A stretch of DNA of 64,000 bases, taken from assembly GCF_048773025.1 (NCBI RefSeq), contig NC_133546.1, forward strand, positions 66,239,001 to 66,303,000, in the 5' to 3' direction. Below, in pieces: positions 37,040 through 49,451 of this stretch. How positions within the stretch are numbered: position 1 is the first letter of the stretch; the number at the start of each line of letters is the position of its first letter. The DNA is from Camelus bactrianus (lineage: Eukaryota > Chordata > Mammalia > Artiodactyla > Camelidae). The notes under the pieces were generated by a model, which was given only the letters and a program-made list of their open reading frames with translations, was not told the DNA's origin and searched no databases. A program made the position numbers and the translations under genes.

Positions 37040-37690
37040 AAGAAAAGCTTTTATTCATGATTTCAACCAACATTTATCAAGCGGCAACAATGGGCCAGGC
37101 ATTGCATTAGGTGCTGGGAATACAGCAGTGAATAGAACCAAAAAAAAACGTTGCGTTCTTGGACTGGTATTACAATGGAGGGAGATGAACAGTAAAACAA
37201 CTAAATCAATTACAGAGAATGTTAGAAGGATAAATACTATTAAAAGTAATAAAGCAAGGAAGGGGATTATGGAGCAGAGGGAGCAGGAGGGATTATAATT
37301 TTAAATATGCTATTTAAGGAGGGCCTTAGTAGGAAAATGACATTTAAACAAACACAAGGAGATGAGGGACCAGCCTAGTGACTATTGAGGGGAAAGCTTT
37401 CTAGAAGGATCAGCAAGCCCAAGGGCTATAAGGCAGGGGTGTGGCTAATCCGGACCAGATACAGCCCCACATGGCAGGAGAGACCCAGCCTTCAAGACCT
37501 CGGGCATTTACTCTAAATTAGACTTGACTCAGTGGGAGGGTATTGGGCAGAGGAGCAAATCTCTGGATGATCTGGAAAGAGCAGAGTGCACAGGGATCAG
37601 AGCAGAAGCAGAGAGAACGGTGGGGAAGTTACTGCAATGATCCAAGTTGGTGACAACCATTTGAATTCTAGATCAATCTTGAAAGTGGAA
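37040..37690 (-). mobile_element. L2 LINE 3' region
   Basis: Reverse L2 in order: 'aacatttatcaagcggcaac', 'ggccaggcattgcattaggt', 'tacagcagtgaatagaacc', 'gactcagtgggagggtattg', and ending near 'gcaatgatccaagttggtg'. It matches the 3' end plus the coding text upstream of it. Degenerate, non-coding. Confidence 0.75.
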
Positions 37691-37858
37691 CCAACAGAAT
37701 TTTTTGGTTAGACAGCCTTTGTCTTCTCCCTAAAATACTGTTTAATTAAATCCACTTATAAATGTATTGGGTTGGCCACTACCCATCAGGGATGGCTTGA
37801 AAATAAAATCAGGTCTCAACAATTTCCAAATCTGATATCAAATTGCTCATAGCGCAAA

Positions 37859-37906
37859 TGCGCGCGCGCGCGCGCGCGCACGCACACACACACACACACA
37901 CACACA
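37859..37906 (+). repeat. (CG)n-(CA)n alternating purine-pyrimidine tract
   Basis: About 20 bp of pure CG dinucleotides is followed by CGCA and then (CA)n, giving 48 bp of strict purine-pyrimidine alternation. The long run of CpG in AT-rich intergenic sequence is unusual for a mammal, and the tract is Z-DNA-prone. Confidence 0.95.
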
Positions 37907-39289
37907 AATCCATCATGGTATCACGATCTTTATTTCTGGATTTATTCTAGGAGTTGTGTTTTAGGACAGAAGTTAACTTCCGTTCTTTAGAAACAAAACA
38001 ACTTTTTAGAGGTTTATTCTGAATTATTTTACACAAAGTAAAAAATAGGGAAATATTCTTGTACATTCACAAGAGAGAATATTTCACAGGAATCAAAATC
38101 CTATTTATGAAGGGTTTAAATGACTTAGGAAAATGCTTGAGAAAGGCAGGTGAAAAAAACGAGTAGAAAATTATTAATGTATTATCTCAATTGTGCAAAT
38201 ATGCCAAATGTGATCAGTAACCAACCCAGGGTGATGGGATTAGGTGTTCTTGCTCCACTTGCTTGGATGCCAGCTGTGTTCTTGCCTTAATTCGTTGCTG
38301 GAGTCCTAGCCAGAAGGCAAACAACCATTCACAGTCACCTCCTCCTTACCTCACCTGTGTCTACAGGGACCTTTCTCACCTTATTCTCTCAAATGCACTG
38401 ATTTAGTGTATTTCTAACATCATAACATACAAAATTGTTCTATATATATTCTATACATAGTACATATATTATAGCTCTACAAACACTGTAACACAATAAA
38501 GGTTATTTCTTATTTTAACTATTAAGCAACTAAATAGTGTAATTACTAATACATTTCCCTCTTCCATACACTACGCTGTCTTTCTGGAGGTAAAAGGGGA
38601 GAAGCAGAGCAGAGAGGAAGGGAGAAAAACAGAAAGAAGGGGAAGGACCATGGAGAGCAACCCGAAGTTATCTGTAACTATTTTGGGGAAAGTAAAATAA
38701 AAACCGTCCGTCCAAAGTGACAAAGCAAGAAAAAACAGAATCTTTGTATTCTCTTTGCATCACTCAGTGCCCAGTAGTCCTGGGAAGTCCTGAATTACAG
38801 GGTAGAAACCCCTTGAATGTATTTTTTCACAAAGATAAAAAATTCTAAGTCTGTATGCATCTAGTGAAATAGCCTTGATATTTACAAGGCAAACATGGAT
38901 ATAATAATAGAAAAAAATGATATTTGCAACATTGTCTTCCTAACTTGATAGTGTGTCCCTTTGCTAAAGATATTTTACTATTTTAGAAAACATGCAACAC
39001 ATTATAATTTTCCCATTTAACATAGTAGAAAATAGGCTTCTGGTTAGAAGTTATTTTTGCATAGAACATCTGATTTTTTAAGAACAAATTAAGGAGATAC
39101 CAGAATATTGCCTAAGACTATTTATGTATGTGATAAAATTATTTTTAAGAAGCAAGGGAAAAGGTAATTTAGGCCAACATTCCCAAGGACAACTTAAAAA
39201 ATCTATACAAAATAGAAAAAAAAATCATGAAAAGAGCTAACATTTACTGGTAAGGAGCCTGAAAGATGGCCTGTGATGATCTCTGCCTC
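37907..39289. other. AT-rich intergenic stretch
   Basis: No gene or repeat that I can name with support. Confidence 0.4.
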
Positions 39290-40134
39290 CTAATATTCAC
39301 ACCCTGAAGAGAAATTTTAAAATATTTCAAATAAGTAAAAATAAAACACAATTTGCAGTAAAAGTAATGCATAAAGGAAAATTTATAACATTGAATGCAT
39401 ATATGAGAAAGATCTAAAATCAGTAACTTAAGTTTGTCCTTTAGGAAACTAAAAAAACAAAAAAGCAAATTAAATCCGAAGTAAGCAGAAGAAAACAAAA
39501 ATATTAAGAATTATAGCAACAATCAATGAAATTAAAAACAGGAAATCAACAAGGGAAAAATGAATAAAATCAAGAGATTTTTTGAAAAGATCAATAAAAA
39601 TCGATAAGCTTCTGGCTAGGCTAACTAAGAAAAAAAAGAGGACACAAACTACTAATATCAGAAAAGAGAGAAGGGGCATCACTACTGATCTTTTGGACAT
39701 TATAAGGATAATGAAGGATTACTGTGAACAACTCTATGCTCACAAATTTGATAACCATTTGATAAATAAAATACACTAATTTCTTGAAAGACACAATTTG
39801 CCAAAACTCACACAAGAATAAATAACCTGAACAGGTACATATCTACTAAAAAATCGAATCAATAATTAATAACCTTCCAAAATAGAAAGCTCAGGCCCTG
39901 GTGGGTTCACCAGTGAATTCTACCAAATACTTAAGGAAGAAATCATACCAATTCTCTACAGTCTCTTTCAGAGGACAGAAGCAGAGGGAACGCTTCCTAA
40001 CTCATTCTATGAAGCTAGCATTACCCTAATACCAGACCCGGACAAAGACATTAGACAAAAACTACAGACCAACATTACTCATGAATAGAGATACAAAAAT
40101 CCTCAACAAAATATTAGCAAATAACATTCAACAA

Positions 40135-40186
<52 letters not shown>

Positions 40187-42735
40187 CCACAAGCAAATGG
40201 GATTTATCCCAGTTATGCAAGACTAGTTCAACACTCAAAAATCAACTAATTGTTAGAGGACAGAGGAAACAAGCATGCTTAGTGAAGTGAAAAGACATCT
40301 TGAGACAGGAAAATGAGGCAGGTAGCTCCATATAATCAATGGATTGGTTTATTATAGGGTAACTCAGTCCTGAGGTGGGATTGGGATGGGCAGATAATGA
40401 TCTGGAAGCATCCGCAGCTACATTCTACACTACGAGGGGCCATTGGGACAATGTTATAGTTAACCTAGGGTATGGGGTAAGTGTTTGGAAAAAGACATGC
40501 ATTCTTAAGTCAAGACTTATGAAAGGGTAAGTAGTCTCATGGGCACTGGGAATGCATCAGCAAAGGTTTTCATCATTGTCTGGGGGCTAACAGTGCATGC
40601 AAGCTACCTGGTCCTAATGATTATTAAATAATACCTATTAATTACAAAGCTCTTGATGAGAGCGAGAAGTGATTTACTGCACAGTATAATCCTGGGTAGG
40701 ATTAGCAGGATAGGAGAAACTGTAAGGGCCCAAGATGGTGTCAGTTATGCTAACAGCCATACGGTAATCCATCACACATCAACAGACTGAAAAAGAAAAA
40801 TCATACAATCACTATTAATAGATGCAGAAAAAACATCTGACAAAATCCAACACCCATTCACAACAAAAACTCTCAGCGAACTAGAAATAGAGAACTTTCT
40901 CAACTTGATAAAGAATATCTACAAAAAACATAGAGCAAACATACTTAGCAGTGAGCAACATGAAGCTTTTCCACTAAGATCAGAAACAAGACAAGAAGTC
41001 CCCTTATTTCTTGCAATATCATACTGGAAGTGCTAACTAATGAGAAATAAAAGGTATGCAGATTGGGAAGGAAGAAATGAAACGATCTTGTTTGCAGCTG
41101 ACAGTATTATATATGTAGAAAATTCAAAAGAATCAACAAAAGCATTCCTGGAACAAATAAGCAACTATAGCAAGGTTACAGGAGACAAGGCTAATACACA
41201 GAAGTCAACCATTTTCCTGTATAACAGCAAAGAACAAGTGGAATTTGAAATAAAAACCCCAATACTGGTCACACTAGCACACCCCAAAATGAAATACTCA
41301 GGTATTTCTAAAAATGTACTATATAAGGGAAACTACACAACTGATGAATGAAATCAAGGAAGAACTAAATAAATGGAGAAATATTCCATGTTCTTGGATA
41401 GGAAGACTCAATATTGTTAAGATGTCAGTTCTTCCCAATTTGACCTATAGATTCAATGCAATCCCAACCAAAATCCCAGCAAGTTTTCTTAAGGATATTG
41501 ACAACAGATCCTAAAGTTTATATGGAAAGGCAAAAACTCAGAATAGCCAACACAATATTGAAGGAGAATTAAATTGGAGGACTGACACTACCTAACTTGA
41601 AGACTTCCTATAGTGTAGGAATCAAGTATAGTATACTTCCTATACTATAGTAATCAAGACAGTGCGGTAATGGTGAAGGAAGAGCCAAACAGATCAATGG
41701 GACAGAATGGAAAGCCCAGATAGAGTTAACAGATCTTTGACAAAGGAGCAAAGACACAAAAATGGAGTAAAGATTTCACCAAAGAAGACATCAGATGGCA
41801 AGTAAGCATATGAAAAGATGCTCCACAACATGTCATCAGGGAAGTGCAAATTAAAAGAACAATGAGATACCACTACAAATCTGCCAGAGTGGCCAAAATC
41901 TGGAACACTGACAACACCAAATGCTGGATGTGGAGCAACAGGAACTCTCATTCACTGCTGGAGGGAATGCAAAGTGGTACCACCACTTTCAAAGACAGTT
42001 TGGCAGTTTCTCACAAAACTAAACATATACTTACCATACAAATCCATCAATCATGCTCCTTGGTATTTATGCAAAGTTGGTGAAAACATGTCCACATGAA
42101 AAGCCTGTATACAGATGTTTATAGTAGCTTTATTCATAATTGCCAAAATTTGGAAGCAATCAAGATGATTTACAGTAGCTGAATGGATAAACTATGGTTC
42201 AACCAGACAATGGAATACTATTAGGCACTAAAAAGAAATGAGCTCTCAAGCCATGAAGAGACCTGAAGGTGCATGTTATTAAGTGAAAGAAGCTAATCTG
42301 AAGGGCTACATACTGTATAATTCCAACTCTGCCGTTCTTGAAAGGGCAAAATTATGGAGACAGTAAAAAGATCAGCAGTTGCCAGGGGTTGAGGGTACCG
42401 GAGGGAAGACTAGCTGGAGCACAGAGAATTTGGGGGGCAGTGAAAATACTCTTATAATTGTATAATGATGGATACATGTTATTATATGTTTGTCCAAGTC
42501 CATAGAATGCGTACCAAGAGTGAAGCGTAATGTATACCATGGACTTTGGGTGATTGTTATGATGTGTCAGTGTAGGTTCATGAAATGTAACAAAAGTACC
42601 ACTCCGGTGGGGGATGTTGATAATGGAGGAGGGAGGCTATGCATGTTTGGGGCAGAGGTTAAACCAGAAATCTCTGTACCTTTCCTTCGATTTTGCTGTA
42701 AATCTAAAACTGTTTTAAAAATAAAGTCTTAATTT
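39290..42735 (+). mobile_element. L1 LINE, 5'-truncated, carrying an LTR insertion
   Basis: The copy covers L1 ORF2 from the endonuclease/RT junction to the 3' tail. Recognisable text includes 'gataagcttctggctaggct', 'ctgtgaacaactctatgctc', 'gaatagagatacaaaaatcc', 'caatactggtcacactagca' and 'aatggaatactattaggcac', and it ends 'ctgtaaatctaaaactgtt' followed by an A-rich tail. Translated pieces such as NPKSTIFLYNSKEQ-like RT-downstream text are broken by stops and frameshifts. A (TG)n(TA)n microsatellite lies at 40135-40182 and an LTR at 40251-40755. It belongs to an older L1 subfamily than the short 3' ends elsewhere in the window and stops about 370 bp from the TTK 3' end in convergent orientation. 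Confidence 0.85.
40251..40755 (-). mobile_element. Solitary ERV LTR inside L1, fossil
   Basis: A 505-bp block with no L1 similarity sits between L1 segments that are contiguous in the element. It has inverted ends TGTTAG...CTAACA as expected of an LTR. On the minus strand an AATAAA signal lies in the last third (near 40361), giving U3-R-U5 order on minus. There is no internal proviral sequence, so it is a solo LTR or a recombination product. I cannot name the family. It is younger than the host L1. No clear target duplication is readable. Confidence 0.6.
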
Positions 42736-43122
42736 AAAAAGGTCTATTGAAATCTAGAGAAAAATTGGGGAAAAGAATACTACATTGTAACATCTTTCAT
42801 TAATCTGTTAGATTCAGAGTCAGAAATTCTGGGACCACATTTGTAATAACTCATTACCAAGTGAGTCGTACAATGAGGTCACGCCCTATACAGCCTACCA
42901 TCACAGGATCCAGCATGATACTCTGACCACCAAAAACAACAGATGTTATGAAGAGTCAAAGGGAGAATTAAAAGAGCCAAATACGGCCCTAAAACTCTGG
43001 ACTATTATTATCAGTGCCATAAAACAATTTAGGAAATCTATTTTAGAATTCAAACCCTTTGGAATTTTTCCCCCTGAAGTTCATTTACTAGGTCTACTCT
43101 CATGTTTTCCCTTAATCCTATT

Positions 43123-43128
43123 TTTATT
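43123..43128 (-). terminator. TTK: Candidate TTK poly(A) signal
   Basis: AATAAA on the minus strand lies about 400 bp downstream of the TTK stop codon and is the only canonical hexamer I see in that span. An ATTAAA at 43342-43337 is an alternative. The cleavage site is inferred to be near 43105. Confidence 0.45.
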
Positions 43129-43523
43129 AATTAAGAATTCTGTTGCCACACCAATAATACATTTGCACGAAGAAAACAATTTTACAACTTTGACATTTTA
43201 GTGTCATTTTATACTATACAAAACCTTATGTACATAGTTCTTCAGAATATATTTCAGTTTTCTACCCACTATTCCAAGTGTGAAACAATATCAAGTAGAT
43301 TTACAGGAAAGCATAAAAGAGAAAACAGTTCTACAATTTAATATATACAGTGCCATTTCTGGTTATTGTTTTTACAGTTTTCTTTTGAGGATAATCCACT
43401 GAAATTTTCTGCCAATGATATTTCAGAGTGAAGTTATCTTCAAGAGATCTCCAAGAGATTCAAGGGTATGAAAGTCCAGTACATTGTACAGGTGACACCT
43501 GACAGTTTATGAGTAGCTGCAAA

Positions 43524-43610
43524 TCATTTTTTCCCCCATTTTTTTTCAAAAGTCTTAGATGATGAAGAGGAATCATGACTTTCACCACCACTGTAGTGTT
43601 CATATAAAGT
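43524..43610 (-). CDS. TTK: TTK last exon (C-terminus)
   Basis: It encodes [13 protein letters not shown], a serine run, [10 protein letters not shown] and stop TGA (43526-43524), equivalent to human residues 831-857. One extra Ser is present compared with the human sequence as I remember it (five against four), making the tail 28 residues. The acceptor is TTTCAG. The 3'UTR follows directly. Confidence 0.95.
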   Translation of the reverse strand, partial: TLYEHYSGGESHDSSSSSKTFEKKWGKK

Positions 43611-45027
43611 CTGAAATTAAAAACATAAATTTGCTTTGTAACTTTTAAAATTCAATGTATTATCATATCAGATTAATAAATACAACTTTACATATTCTAC
43701 TCTGTAATAAATTTCTCTCTTATTCTTATAATTAGGAAATTATTTTATAAACTGTAAGAGATAATTAAAAAATTTAAACACCTAGCTTGGCTTAAGAATC
43801 ACCTATCATGACATGTGGCATAATCTTTCTGTAGGAAAAAATGCAACAGCTGTAAGAATATATATGTGCATCCTCAAGGCCTTCTTGATCTCCCTTACTT
43901 TTTCTTAAATAAAGCCAGTCTTAGGTAAATTCCTATACTGTAAAATATTCTCATCAGGCAATATACTTTCAGCTGATATTTAAACTAATAAACAGAGGAC
44001 ATTTAAAAAAATCATACAATTATTATATAGATATGCATAATTAGCTATATTAAAATCTATGTATTAATAAAGGATTTAAGGCTAGTCAACATCTAATTTA
44101 TGAAAATGAAAGAAAGATATCTTTGCCATCAAGGATCACATAACCTTACTGATAAAGATAACTAATAAACCTCAATTTTACTTATTAAAGGCTTTAAACA
44201 ATACACTGGTAGAAATTTAAACCACAGAGATATGAAATACAGAGAAAAATTACAAAACAAATTTTGCCCAATTTTAATTCCTAAAGCCATTGATTTAGCT
44301 ATCAGCACTTAAGAAAACTTCAGAAAAAAATTTACCTTATATCATATGAATGCAAATACAATAGTGAATATATTATAAATTTCTCCACAAATGTATCCAA
44401 GTTCTTAACATCTTAGATTGGCTTTCCCCCGATCCAGAGAGCTAAGAATGTTTTTAGTTTAAGCTCCCATAATTTTACAATAACATTATCTGAACTATAT
44501 AATTAGTAACTAAGGTGAATAAACATACATAGTGTTCTAGAAATGACTAGGAGTTTGATGGCGGTGAGATCCGAAAATCAGGGTGCAGATTGGGAGACTC
44601 AAGGGCTTGAGACACTTGCTTTGAGAAATGTACTGATTGCTACATACAGCTTCACAGGAATCCCCTGCATGTGATAAATATGGTTTAAGAAAAAAATTGT
44701 CTAGAAGAAGCCCGTTGAAAAGCTGTATTAAAAATGGTGTTGATATGAAAGATATTATTAAATTTATTCCAGTTAAGACCTGAGAGTAATCCTTTGAATG
44801 TACCTTACATGACAATCCATTTTCAATTGTGCTGTCTGCACAATAAGAATGTAAATCAAATAAATATTTGTCAAAAATCACATTTTAATTATTAAATATA
44901 GTAAAATACTTTATAGCTGATCTGATGGTTGGGCTAGCTTTCCTTTGGATTACCTGTTTAAGTGTCTAACTCATTAACTTATGCAAAACAATTAAAATTA
45001 GCGTAGACAGAGAACAGACATACTTAC

Positions 45028-45125
45028 TTTAGCAGCTCTCAGGATGGAGTTAGGAGAATTCAGACAAACAAGTTGGCCCAGAACATGTTTCATTTCCTCA
45101 GTGGTTCCTTTGGCCATCTGGTTTC
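45028..45125 (-). CDS. TTK: TTK exon (C-terminal extension after kinase domain)
   Basis: It encodes [19 protein letters not shown]... and ...[11 protein letters not shown], human 799-830, with the first codon split. The split codon reads Gly where human has Val (798). Acceptor TTACAG, donor GTAAGT. Confidence 0.95.
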
Positions 45126-45447
45126 CTGTAAAAAATATAATAACACGCTGGTATCAAATAAGGAAAACATTAGTTCATATATAAATATGTATTCTGTTTA
45201 ATAATAGCACAATAACTGGCATTCCTGTAATTTATCACTGATCATAACCCCTTACCTAGGGTAAGTAAAAATGAATGCCAGGCTAAAGAAAGGTGATTTC
45301 ATTTATTTTTGTATTTAGCATTAAGGAGCTTCCTTAAGGAAGAAAGCAGGCAGGAAAAGAACAGCCAATTCAGACTCTGTTTTTCATTACAGTTAAAAGG
45401 CTGTTTATATTAGCAATTTAGTAATAAATTTATTTTTAAAGAAGTAC

Positions 45448-45532
45448 CTGGATGGGTTTGAATCTGGACATATCGATGTGCCAGAAGCTCAGGAATGGAT
45501 ATCCTCTGTTTAGGGTCTCTTATTAAACAACA
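45448..45532 (-). CDS. TTK: TTK exon (end of kinase C-lobe)
   Basis: It encodes [19 protein letters not shown] then RYVQIQTHP, human 770-797, including the conserved subdomain XI Arg. Human has Lys at the fourth residue and Pro before YVQ; here these are Ile and Arg. Acceptor TTACAG, donor GTACTT. Confidence 0.95.
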
Positions 45533-45883
45533 CTGTAAACATAAAGATTAATTTTTTTTAAAAAAGCACATTTTCTCATGCAATATTGATATTTTCCCAG
45601 ATCACATCATATTATAGAAGTTGCTTTCTAGAGAGTCTACTTAGAAATTACAAGATTTTACAAGTCATTTTGGCAAAATCCCCAAATATTCATAAGTTTT
45701 AAAATATCTTCAAAGTGAAATTCACATTCCTTAAAAAGCTAATTCAGTCAGCAATTCCTTTCAATAGATTAGTTATATCTAAGCCAGTTACATAATTCCA
45801 ATCATTTCAGCTATTTCTTTAAGTAAACCATTAAGTACTATATGAAATACAGTTATTCTATAACCATATACTATTTATATTAC

Positions 45884-46060
45884 CTTTAACACATCTTGAA
45901 GATCTTTCTCTGGAATATCAGGAAATTCAATTTCATGATTAGGGTCAATTATGGCATGTAATTTAGAAATCTGATTAATTATATGCTGAAACGGTGTTTT
46001 CCCGTAAGTCATGTAGTACAAAATGCAGCCTAAGGACCAAACATCACTTTTGGGGCTTAT
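45884..46060 (-). CDS. TTK: TTK exon (kinase subdomains IX-X)
   Basis: 59 codons beginning [17 protein letters not shown], human 711-769. SDVWSLG is the subdomain IX motif with its invariant Asp. Acceptor AACTTAG, donor GTAATA. Confidence 0.96.
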
Positions 46061-46479
46061 CTAAGTTTAAAAAAAAAAAGTTACTGTCATTTTAATATAA
46101 AATTAAAAGAATATTATATATACAAACATATACACCCTAATATTTAAAATCATTACTAAACCTCAGTAAATGTACAAGTATTAGACTATGTTCATACAAC
46201 AAAACATTCTTTTCTAGTTTTTATTCCATTTGATTATTTTATCAAAAGAGATGAGTTTCACTTTATATCATTCAACAAACTCATAATTAAAATATTTCAA
46301 CCAAAAAAAAATTACATTCTTATCAGCCTGTGAAAATATAAAACTAAAAAGCATAATTGCAAATTTTAAATTTATTTGTTTTCCCCCAAATTCCTGGATT
46401 ACAATAAACTTTTACATAAATTCATAATATATAAGTATGTATAGATTTTTAAAAAGTTATTTAAGTTGAGCTATCCTAA

Positions 46480-46690
46480 ACCCAAGAACACAAACTATAG
46501 AGCCAGGCTGGGCTGGGCTTGAATCCTGGCCTTATCACTAGCTGGTATTTCTATGCATCTCTGTGTTCTCACCTCTAAAACAGAAAAAATTAAAGTATAT
46601 TTTCATGTGTATTAAATAATATAACCATGAGATACGGGTAAGCGTAGAGAATGGTTTCTGGTTACAGTAAGTACTCAATAAATATTACTT
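46480..46690 (+). repeat. MIR SINE in TTK intron
   Basis: 'gcttgaatcctggccttatc', 'actagctggtatttctatgc', 'gtaagtactcaataaatatt' in the forward direction, antisense to TTK. Confidence 0.75.
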
Positions 46691-46889
46691 ATTACTAAAT
46701 ATTCTTTGTATTAAATAATTTCATCAGAAATAATGCAATATTACAATTACACTTTTGACTTTAAAAAGAACATGAATAAGACCAAACAGCAGTGGGCATA
46801 ATAAATGAGAATGGCTAGACTCCTCTTTTAAAAGATGGATACTCAGTACACATTAAAACAAAAGGGAACCACATGCTTTCCACAAAAGA

Positions 46890-47160
46890 TTAATCTAAAC
46901 CAGATGACACAGAAAGGTAGAAAAGAAATAGCCATATAACCAAATGCAAAAAGGAAAAAAAACAGGAAAAGAAAACAGAGACAGCAATGTTAATATTAGG
47001 AAAAGGACACGGCAAAATGCTTTTAAGAGAAAAAGCCATTTTATAGTGATAAAAGGTACAGTCACCCAAGAAGAGAGGATAGTTATGAAATTCTATGCAC
47101 TGAAACTACATTCAATAGAACTAAACTGAGCAAAAACCTATATTAAAATCTTTGAAGGGA
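46890..47160 (+). mobile_element. L1 fragment in TTK intron
   Basis: 'tattaggaaaaggacacgg' and 'gaaattctatgcactgaaac' fit a diverged part of the L1 ORF2 endonuclease domain. The stretch 47161-47999 may hold more degraded L1 but is not clear; I see nothing else there. Confidence 0.5.
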
Positions 47161-47999
47161 GTTGGGTTTTAACATCCCTTTCAGAACATAACAGATAGAA
47201 TAGATTCCATTATCTGAACACAAAGCAAACTGAAAATTAAAAAACAAAACAAACAAAACAAACAAAACCTCTTCTTCCTCCAATTTAATCACTTAAAATT
47301 TAAGTCCATTTCTAAATACTAAATCATGGATTAAAAAGAATTTCAGATTCTGGGAAAAGGGCAGTGGCTGTGGAAGCCCAGTTTCTCAAATTCTGCAAAT
47401 CCCCAGAAGACAGAGCAGCCTGGTAACAAAATCATAAACATATGGAAAATACTGACAGCAGAACCAGGGAACCCCAGGATGAGAATGTCGACAAACCACC
47501 ACCACCCACAAGTCCGGCATGGTAGAGGTGTCTGGAGCAGAGGGAAGGAACAAACGTGACTGCCAGACCTCACAACAGAAATCCCAAGTAGCCAGCAGGT
47601 GTTCACTGGAAAGCAATTCGAGAACGGAGCTAGATTGGGAGGGGTTTTGGGCTCTTTCATGTCAAGGATTACCCCACATGTCAGGATAAAAATTTATCTT
47701 CTATTCAGAACCACTAAGGCCACTGGACAGCAGGTGATTCAATTGAACTGACATTTACCAATACTACATAATAAAGTACTGAGTTGATAGCTGAAAAAAA
47801 TCTGAACGCTACATGCAGTTCAAAATAAATTTTATTTTAAAGTAAAAAAGAATAAAGCAATTTTAAAACTGAAATTAAAAATTTTGGAAATTAATGAAAA
47901 TAAGAAACACTACAGTAAAACATATAAGTAGCAGCTAAAGTAAAATTCAGTTTTAACGTTTTACTTATAAGCAAGAATACTAAAATTAAATAAGCAGTT

Positions 48000-48440
48000 A
48001 TTTAAATGCAGAAGCTAGGGGGAAAAAAACCTAAAGGGGATACAAATAACAAAGATAAAAGCAGAAATTAATTAGAAAACAAATGAAAACAGAATTAATA
48101 AATTAAGTCAAGGGGGAGAGTATAGTTCAGCGGTAGAGTGTGTGCTTAGCATGCACAAGGTCTGGGGTGCCGTTTCCAGTGTCTCCATTAAAAATAAATT
48201 GAAAAAACCTAATTACTACCCTTCCCCCAAATAAATAAATAAAATTAAGACTTGGTTCTTTAAAGTTAACAAAACCATGGCAAATCTAATGAAGAGAAAC
48301 ACAAAAGAGAAAGACAACGAATCTAAGTATTCAAAGAAAAAGAGAAGCTAAAGAGATATAAAAAGAATTTTTACAAAGAGAGACTATTTGGCATAATTTT
48401 ATGCCAGTTATTTGGAAAGAAATTTGGAAGCCACAATTTT
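48000..48440 (+). mobile_element. L1 ORF2 fragment split by SINE
   Basis: 'acaaagataaaagcagaaat' before and 'gacttggttctttaaagtta' after the SINE are contiguous in L1 ORF2, followed by 'ggcataattttatgccag'. Confidence 0.7.
48112..48245 (+). mobile_element. Camelid SINE in L1, TTK intron
   Basis: 'agagtatagttcagcggtag' and 'gcacaaggtctggggtgcc' make up the head; the tail contains 'ctaattactacccttccccc' and (AAAT)n. A short target duplication around ATTAAG is present but ragged. Confidence 0.88.
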
Positions 48441-48469
48441 CTAGAAAGGAAAATATAATTCAGTAAGTG

Positions 48470-48850
48470 AAAGCAGTTACGGAGCAACTGTGTAGAGCTG
48501 GATGATGTACTAAGTGCTTTATATTCTTTCTCATTTAATTCTCAATTACTTTAATTAATTAATTTTGGGGTGTGTGTGCTTTTTTAGGTTTATCTACTAA
48601 TTTTATTTTTTTAGAGGAGGTACTGAGGATTGAACCCAGGACCTTGTACATGCTAAGCATGCGCTCTGCCACTTGAGCTATACCCTCCCCCTCTCAATTA
48701 CTTTTAAAACAGGTACTATTTGTAAGCCTCATTTACAGATGAGGAAATTAGCCATGTTAAGTCACAGAGACAGCTGATAATGAAGAGGAGATCTATGACT
48801 TGAACGCAGGTATTGCACAGCGTGCTTGTTATCCACTTGGTTACACTGCT
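48470..48850 (-). repeat. MIR SINE split by a camelid SINE
   Basis: 'actaagtgctttatattctt' on the left and 'gatgaggaaattagccatgt', 'tgaacgcaggtattgcac' on the right are the two halves of a reverse MIR. Confidence 0.75.
48553..48691 (-). mobile_element. Camelid SINE inserted in MIR, TTK intron
   Basis: Minus-strand head 'gagggggagggtatagctca' with B box 'gtcctgggttcaatcctc'. A perfect 13-bp duplication TCTCAATTACTTT (48540-48552 and 48692-48704) bounds it. It is in the same orientation as TTK transcription. Confidence 0.94.
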
Positions 48851-49451
48851 GTAGAGAAAGAAAGATTAGCCCAGAAGCTGTGGGCACCAGGGCAGGCAAA
48901 ACGGACCCAACAAGGGCACCAATGAGGCTAACACAAAAGCTCACTCAGATGGTGAAATAAGTGGAAAAGTAGCTGGGAAAAATTACGTACTAGAGTTGTA
49001 CTAGGAAATGTAAAATTCACAAACGAAGAAATGGTAAGAAATAAATGTAAGCATCAGAGAGGATTCCAACAACTTTTTGAAACAAAACAAAAAAAGACTT
49101 CAAAGGTTATCAATTCAATGTTACTTAAAGTGTCCATATCAGAGTTGATTTAGTCTTCTGTTTTTCCCTCTAATTTTAGAATTCAAAAAAAATCTTATGT
49201 GCATTTCTTATAGGAGCTCACCGTGAGGCAACATGATATTAAAAGCACAATATTAAAAGAACAATCTCAAGTCAATAAAGGGTAAAATTGAATCCCATGA
49301 CAATCTGCTTAAGACAGCAAGGTCTCTGTAATGGCCTAAAAAGTTTTAGAATTTAAGGAAATAACTTTCAGTTATCTATTAAGTTTATTCAGAGACTGGT
49401 CCACTTACTATTGGTGCCAGATAAATGAGATGTAAGTAACCTTTACAGTAC

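Noticed and set aside
37014-37298. 94-residue plus frame
   Set aside because: It is antisense L2 sequence.
44537-44881. 114-residue minus frame inside the TTK intron as an extra exon
   Set aside because: It lies between two exons that join in phase and match human TTK without a gap.
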